DNA of 64,000 nt from Rhodospirillaceae bacterium (GTDB taxonomy: Bacteria > Pseudomonadota > Alphaproteobacteria > SHVP01), in assembly GCA_002722055.1 (NCBI GenBank), contig PBKD01000012.1, positions 18,085 to 82,084 of the forward strand, in the 5' to 3' direction. The position numbers and the translations under genes were made by a program. The notes under the pieces were generated by a model. The model saw nothing but the letters and a program-made list of their open reading frames with translations. It did no database searches and was not told the origin of the DNA. Within the stretch, counting starts at the first letter, position 1, and every line of letters begins with the position of its first letter. Shown in pieces: positions 60,126-64,000 of this stretch.

Positions 60126-61637
60126 ATGTCTTTTCCAATTAAAATTTCAGTAAAAAAGGGAAACGACTACTTTTGGTGTTCATGCGGTAAAAGTTCTAAT
60201 CAACCTTTTTGTGATGGAAGTCATAAATCAACTATATTTGAACCTCTAAAATATTCCTCATCCAAAAATGAAAATGTTTTTTTCTGTGGTTGTAAAAAAA
60301 CCAAAAAACCCCCATTTTGTGACGGTTCACATGAAAAAAAGTTATTTAAATTATTAATTGAGCCTGATAATAAAGAAATTGAAATAAACCAAGATGAGTC
60401 AATACTTACTGCATCACTAAGAAATAATATTACTCATTCAAGTGCGTGTGGAGGTAATGGTAAATGTTCAACATGCAGAGTTAAGATAATTTCAGGAATA
60501 AAAAATTGCTCTACACCAAATGAAATAGAAAAAAAAATATCTAAGAAACTATCATTTCCTGATGATATCAGACTTGCTTGTCAAACAAACATATTAGGAA
60601 ATGTAAAACTAAAAAGATTAATATTAGACAAAAGAGATTTGAGTTCAAATAATCAAATTTTATCAAATAAAATAACCTCAGTTGGAAATATAAAAAATTT
60701 AACTGTTATGTTTTGTGACATTAAAGGCTTTACTAAATTTTCTGAGTCTTTATCAGCATATGATGTAATTTTTATTTTAAATAAATATTTTTCAATTATG
60801 AGAGAGATTATTATTAGAAATGGTGGTGAGGTCAATAATTATATAGGAGATGCGATTCTTGCAATTTTTGGAATGGAGGAAAACCGACAGCAGGTTTTGA
60901 GAGCAGTAAATGCTGCTATTCACATGATTAAAGCAATGGATGAGTTTAAAAAATATTTGTATATGTCATATAAACAAGACTTTGATATTAGAATAGGGAT
61001 TCATTATGGGGAAGTGATTGTTGGAAGTGTAGGAGAAGATAAAGATAAAAAAATTACTTTTATAGGTGATACTGTTAATATAGCTAGTAGAATAGAACAA
61101 ATTAATAAAGACTCTGATACTAGATTGCTTGTTTCAGAAGTAGCGTATGAACATATAAAAACATCAGTAGAAATAAATAACTATTTAAGACTTAAATTAA
61201 GAGGTTCATCGAAACTTTTATCTTTATATGAAGTAAATAGCATTAAGAAGGGTTCTTTAAAAAATTATAATTCAATTAGTAAAAAGTTAATCAACGGTAA
61301 GAATTGGATAAAGACAATACCTATTTCAGAAATTAATCAAAATGAAAAAGTAAAATTTAAAATTAATGAAAATAAGGAACTTCTTATTATTAAAAATAAA
61401 GAATTTTTTGTTATTGAAAATAACTGTCCTCATATGAATCTACCTTTAGATGTGGGCCAATTAACAGAATTAAATTCTATTTTATGTCCTTATCACAATA
61501 GTGAATTTTGTTATAAAACTGGTGATGTAAAAAAATGGATTGGTTCAAATGTTAGTGGTGTTAATAAAAAAAGGAATTTGAAAACCTATCAATCAATAAT
61601 TCATGAAGATTATTTGTGGGTTGGTAGTGATAATTAA
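60126..61637 (+). CDS. CDGSH-CDGSH-ferredoxin-class III nucleotidyl cyclase-Rieske fusion protein
   Basis: This is a 503-residue soluble protein with five recognisable modules. CDGSH site 1: C18, C20, C29, H33. CDGSH site 2: C54, C56, C65, H69. A [2Fe-2S] ferredoxin domain (about 73-165) has C108, C114, C117 and C152. A class III cyclase domain (about 190-370) has metal Asp in FCDIKGFT (D198) and D242, and N318/R322 in the [11 protein letters not shown] motif. A Rieske domain (about 392-500) has CPH (C434, H436) and CPYH (C454, H457). The residue that normally specifies adenine (Lys before the GD motif) is Asn238. It would be a redox-sensing cyclase making cAMP or cGMP. ATG 60126 lies 3 bp after guaB; guaA follows after 26 bp. 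Confidence 0.9.
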   Translation: MSFPIKISVKKGNDYFWCSCGKSSNQPFCDGSHKSTIFEPLKYSSSKNENVFFCGCKKTKKPPFCDGSHEKKLFKLLIEPDNKEIEINQDESILTASLRNNITHSSACGGNGKCSTCRVKIISGIKNCSTPNEIEKKISKKLSFPDDIRLACQTNILGNVKLKRLILDKRDLSSNNQILSNKITSVGNIKNLTVMFCDIKGFTKFSESLSAYDVIFILNKYFSIMREIIIRNGGEVNNYIGDAILAIFGMEENRQQVLRAVNAAIHMIKAMDEFKKYLYMSYKQDFDIRIGIHYGEVIVGSVGEDKDKKITFIGDTVNIASRIEQINKDSDTRLLVSEVAYEHIKTSVEINNYLRLKLRGSSKLLSLYEVNSIKKGSLKNYNSISKKLINGKNWIKTIPISEINQNEKVKFKINENKELLIIKNKEFFVIENNCPHMNLPLDVGQLTELNSILCPYHNSEFCYKTGDVKKWIGSNVSGVNKKRNLKTYQSIIHEDYLWVGSDN

Positions 61638-61663
61638 TTTTAAATACAAGAGATAATAATAAT

Positions 61664-63202
61664 TTGATACTAATATTAGACTTTGGATCACAATATACCC
61701 AATTAATTGCAAGAAGAATAAGAGATTGTGATATATATTGTGAAATAATACCATTTAATAAATCTATTGAAAATATAAAAAAACAATCTGTTTCTGGTAT
61801 AATTTTATCAGGGGGGCCTGCTTCGGTAATTAAAGAAGATTCACCGGTAGTTTCGAAAGAAATATTTAAAATTGGTAAGCCCGTTTTAGGTATATGTTAT
61901 GGTCAACAATTGATGTGTAAAATTTTAGGAGGTAAAGTCGATAATTCATCAAGTAGAGAATTTGGAAGAGCAGCCTTAAAAGTTAAAAAAAATTGTGATT
62001 TATTTAAAAATTTTTGGTTTGAAGGAAATTCTTATAATGTATGGATGAGTCATGGTGATAAAATTAAAAAAATACCTGACGGATTTTCTAAAATAGGTGA
62101 GAGTAAGAATGCACCTTTTGCAATTATTGCTGATGAAAAAAGAAAATTTTATGGTGTTCAATTTCATCCTGAAGTAATACATACAGATAATGGAATTAAA
62201 CTATTAGAAAATTTTTCCAAAAAAATCTGTAAAATAAAAAATAATTGGAATATGAAATCTTATAAGGATCAAGCGATTGATAAGATTAAGGGAATTGTTG
62301 GGAATAAGCATGTTATATGTGGTCTTTCTGGAGGTGTAGACTCAACTGTTACAGCAATTTTACTACATAAGGCTATAGGAAAAAATCTATCTTGTGTGTT
62401 TGTTGATAACGGCCTTCTTAGGTTAAATGAAGCTAAACAAGTAGTTAATTTATTTACTAAAAATTATGATATTAACCTAATTTTTGTAGATGCCTCTTCA
62501 GATTTTTTATCAGCTTTACAAAATGTAGAGGATCCTGAAGATAAGAGAAAAATTATTGGAAGAAAATTTATTGAAATTTTTGAAAAAGAAGCAAAAAAAT
62601 TAAATGAGGTTGAATTCCTTGCTCAAGGAACATTATATCCAGATATAATCGAGTCTATATCCTTTTCAGGAGCTCCTAGTGCGAAAATCAAATCCCATCA
62701 TAATGTAGGTGGACTTCCAGAGAAAATGAAACTTTCTCTAATTGAACCACTAAGAGATTTATTTAAAGATGAAGTGAGAAAGCTTGGGGAAGAATTAGAT
62801 ATTCCAAGAGATTTTATACAAAGACATCCTTTCCCAGGACCAGGTCTTGGAATAAGGGTTATTGGCCCTGTTGACAAATTAAAATTAGATATACTTAGGA
62901 AAGCTGATGAAATATACATTAATGAAATTAAAAAAGTAGGTCTCTATGATGAAATATGGCAAGCTTTTGCAGTGCTTCTGCCAGTTAAAACTGTTGGTGT
63001 AATGGGAGATGAAAGAACGTATGAATATGTCTGTTCCTTAAGAGCAGTAACATCTCAAGATGGAATGACTGCTGACTTCTATAAGTTTGATACAAGTTTT
63101 TTAGGGAATGTATCAACTAAAATTGTTAATGAGGTTAAAGGTATAAATAGAGTTGTTTATGATATTACCTCAAAACCACCTGGAACTATAGAGTGGGAAT
63201 AA
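61664..63202 (+). CDS. guaA: GMP synthase (glutamine-hydrolysing)
   Basis: This 512-residue enzyme has TTG start at 61664. The class I glutamine amidotransferase half has the Cys in GICYGQQLM and FHPEV. The ATP-pyrophosphatase half has SGGVDST. The C-terminal dimer domain ends KPPGTIEWE. It converts XMP to GMP. The last codons, encoding TIEWE, form an attachment-site-like sequence that recurs at the right edge of the window. The guaA 3' end is a known integration target for genomic islands. Confidence 0.98.
   Translation: MILILDFGSQYTQLIARRIRDCDIYCEIIPFNKSIENIKKQSVSGIILSGGPASVIKEDSPVVSKEIFKIGKPVLGICYGQQLMCKILGGKVDNSSSREFGRAALKVKKNCDLFKNFWFEGNSYNVWMSHGDKIKKIPDGFSKIGESKNAPFAIIADEKRKFYGVQFHPEVIHTDNGIKLLENFSKKICKIKNNWNMKSYKDQAIDKIKGIVGNKHVICGLSGGVDSTVTAILLHKAIGKNLSCVFVDNGLLRLNEAKQVVNLFTKNYDINLIFVDASSDFLSALQNVEDPEDKRKIIGRKFIEIFEKEAKKLNEVEFLAQGTLYPDIIESISFSGAPSAKIKSHHNVGGLPEKMKLSLIEPLRDLFKDEVRKLGEELDIPRDFIQRHPFPGPGLGIRVIGPVDKLKLDILRKADEIYINEIKKVGLYDEIWQAFAVLLPVKTVGVMGDERTYEYVCSLRAVTSQDGMTADFYKFDTSFLGNVSTKIVNEVKGINRVVYDITSKPPGTIEWE
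63185..63198 (+). other. attL-like copy of the guaA 3' end
   Basis: ACTATAGAGTGGGA spans the codons for T-I-E-W and part of the last Glu. It recurs with one mismatch at 63987-64000. An IHF-type site (63212-63224) begins 14 bp downstream, as is common beside attachment sites of tyrosine recombinases. Confidence 0.55.
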
Positions 63203-63211
63203 TGTAAATAA

Positions 63212-63224
63212 AATCAATAACTTA
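63212..63224 (+). promoter_or_regulatory. IHF-type site after guaA
   Basis: AATCAATAACTTA is a full match to WATCAANNNNTTR, beside the putative attachment site. Confidence 0.4.
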
Positions 63225-63282
63225 GATATATTGTATTTAGGATAGAAAATGACAAAATTGACAAGTAAAAAGATATAAAGTT

Positions 63283-63298
63283 AAAAAAAAGGGGGGGG
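63283..63298 (+). repeat. A8G8 homopolymer tract in the ribosome-binding position
   Basis: Eight A (63283-63290) run directly into eight G (63291-63298), ending one base before the ATG at 63300. A G8 run is very unusual in this AT-rich sequence. Slippage there could alter ribosome binding. Confidence 0.8.
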
Positions 63299-63299
63299 T

Positions 63300-63914
63300 A
63301 TGGAGTTTCTATTACCCATACATATTATAGCTGGAACAATTGCTTTGTTTTGCGCAGCTATGTCAGTTCTATCAGAGAAAGGCAAAAAGGTTCATGTTCT
63401 TTCAGGTAGAGCATACTTCTGGGGTATGGCTACTATCTTCTTAACAGCCATTCCAATGTCTATTATCAGCAGTAATATCTTTTTGTTTCTCATAGCTATC
63501 TTTTCTTTTTATTTAGCTTTTGCGGGAATGCGCTTTGCAAGAAATAGAAAAGGAGTTGCAACTATTTTGGATTGGATTGCTATTTGTTTAATGATTTTTT
63601 CAGGAATAGGAATGTGGGTATTAGCTGTAATCTATTTCTTGAATAGTAATACGCAGTATATCGTTCTTTTGGTTTTCGGATTTTTATCTATTACTTTGGG
63701 TTATGCTGATTTTAGGAGTTATAAAAACAATTCTGCTACAGGAAAAGAGAGAATTTCAAGACACTTAACAAATATGATGGGAGGAACTATTGCAGTGATC
63801 ACAGCTGTTTTAGTTGTTAATCCTCCTTTTGAACCTGAATGGGTATGGTGGGTGCTTCCAACCGTTCTGATAACTCCAGTTATTTTTTGGTGGAATTTTA
63901 AAATACTAAAATGA
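63300..63914 (+). CDS. DUF2306-like integral membrane protein
   Basis: This 204-residue protein has about six to seven hydrophobic segments. The first begins FLLPIHIIAGTIALFCAAMS, where the His and the KVHVLSGRAYFW motif match small DUF2306-type membrane proteins. Their function is unknown; conserved His residues might bind a metal or haem. Codon use is visibly less AT-rich than guaA. It is the only gene between the two guaA-end repeats, so it is probably an acquired cassette. The ATG directly follows an A8G8 tract and has no normal ribosome site. Confidence 0.7.
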   Translation: MEFLLPIHIIAGTIALFCAAMSVLSEKGKKVHVLSGRAYFWGMATIFLTAIPMSIISSNIFLFLIAIFSFYLAFAGMRFARNRKGVATILDWIAICLMIFSGIGMWVLAVIYFLNSNTQYIVLLVFGFLSITLGYADFRSYKNNSATGKERISRHLTNMMGGTIAVITAVLVVNPPFEPEWVWWVLPTVLITPVIFWWNFKILK

Positions 63915-63934
63915 AGTTACACAAAAGTTACACA
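63914..63934. repeat. Direct repeat AAGTTACACA near the right att-like site
   Basis: AAGTTACACA occurs at 63914-63923 and again at 63925-63934, an 11-bp period. Short direct repeats of this kind are typical arm-type sites for integrase or Xis beside attachment cores. Confidence 0.4.
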
Positions 63935-63986
63935 TTTTTTTCAACACCCTTGAAACCTATATGCTATAAGGGTTTAAAATTGGGTT

Positions 63987-64000
63987 ACTATTGAGTGGGA
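63987..64000 (+). other. attR-like copy of the guaA 3' end
   Basis: ACTATTGAGTGGGA matches 63185-63198 at 13 of 14 bases. The one difference is synonymous (ATT for ATA, both Ile), so it still spells T-I-E-W plus the start of Glu. It reads like the displaced original guaA terminus. The window ends inside it. Confidence 0.55.

Noticed and set aside
63940..63980. Partial tRNA or terminator near the right edge (ACCCTT/AAGGGT)
   Set aside because: There is a single 6-bp pair with no clover-leaf pattern. It is more likely part of the attachment region.
1..64000. CRISPR arrays, rRNA and tRNA genes, complete insertion sequences, transposases or integrases
   Set aside because: All intergenic regions were read. 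No regularly spaced repeats, no clover-leaf or rRNA signatures and no transposase or integrase reading frame were seen.

Overview
The window is an AT-rich (about 30 % GC by eye), gene-dense chromosomal segment. The gene order and regulatory logic are alphaproteobacterial: flbT/flaF, fliX divergent from flgI, a DUF6468-type gene and motE behind fliL-fliM, short 271-275 residue flagellins, a DksA that has lost most of its zinc cysteines, and a eukaryote-like NADP isocitrate dehydrogenase. The base composition and tight packing would suit a flagellated marine alphaproteobacterium. That placement is an inference; no rRNA or tRNA gene is present to confirm it.

Layout. 1-1073: 3' end of an amidase. 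1091-3856 (-): large FlaEY-like beta-propeller protein behind a sigma-54 promoter. 4029-14208 (+): eleven genes for making an unusual activated sugar. They comprise an inverted HldE-like cytidylyltransferase-kinase, a GmhA-like isomerase, an epimerase, a HAD phosphatase, an APH-like kinase, a split transketolase, two 'sporadic carbohydrate cluster' proteins, two methyltransferases and an RmlD-like reductase. 14223-17147 (-): a TPR/O-GlcNAc-transferase-like (SPINDLY/FlmG-type) protein. 17434-22598: three flagellins with two copies each of flbT and flaF and a FlaG-like gene. The simplest reading is one flagellin synthesis and glycosylation locus. 22602-40824: flagellar structure and export genes (flgN, flgJ, flgI, fliX, flgH, flgA, flgG, flgF, fliL, fliM, motE, fliP, fliO, flgB, flgC, fliE, fliQ, fliR, flhB) with dksA among them. 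40970-46665: recA, alaS, icd and a LOG-family gene. 46741-56731: dihaem cytochrome c, LysM protein, SGNH-like protein, RND efflux pair, alpha/beta hydrolase, metallo-beta-lactamase-fold hydrolase and a methyltransferase. 57048-63202: rlmE, an SDR, then guaB, a five-domain Fe-S/cyclase fusion and guaA. 63203-64000: a short foreign-looking segment between two copies of the last codons of guaA.

Regulation. Five -24/-12 (sigma-54) promoters lie in the right orientation before the FlaEY-like gene, flagellin 1, flagellin 2, flgI and flgF. Most have an IHF-like site just upstream. CtrA-like TTAA-N7-TTAA boxes precede fliX and flgB, with a near match before fliL. This is the Caulobacter-type flagellar hierarchy. 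The flagellin locus adds structured leaders, a hairpin-bridged ribosome site for flbT and strong hairpins after flagellins 2 and 3.

The most unusual items are: (i) the CDGSH-CDGSH-ferredoxin-cyclase-Rieske protein between guaB and guaA; (ii) the heptose-like sugar island tied to an OGT-type flagellin glycosyltransferase candidate; (iii) the guaA 3'-end attachment-site duplication; and (iv) a roughly 100-nt small RNA candidate with anti-Shine-Dalgarno loops upstream of rlmE.
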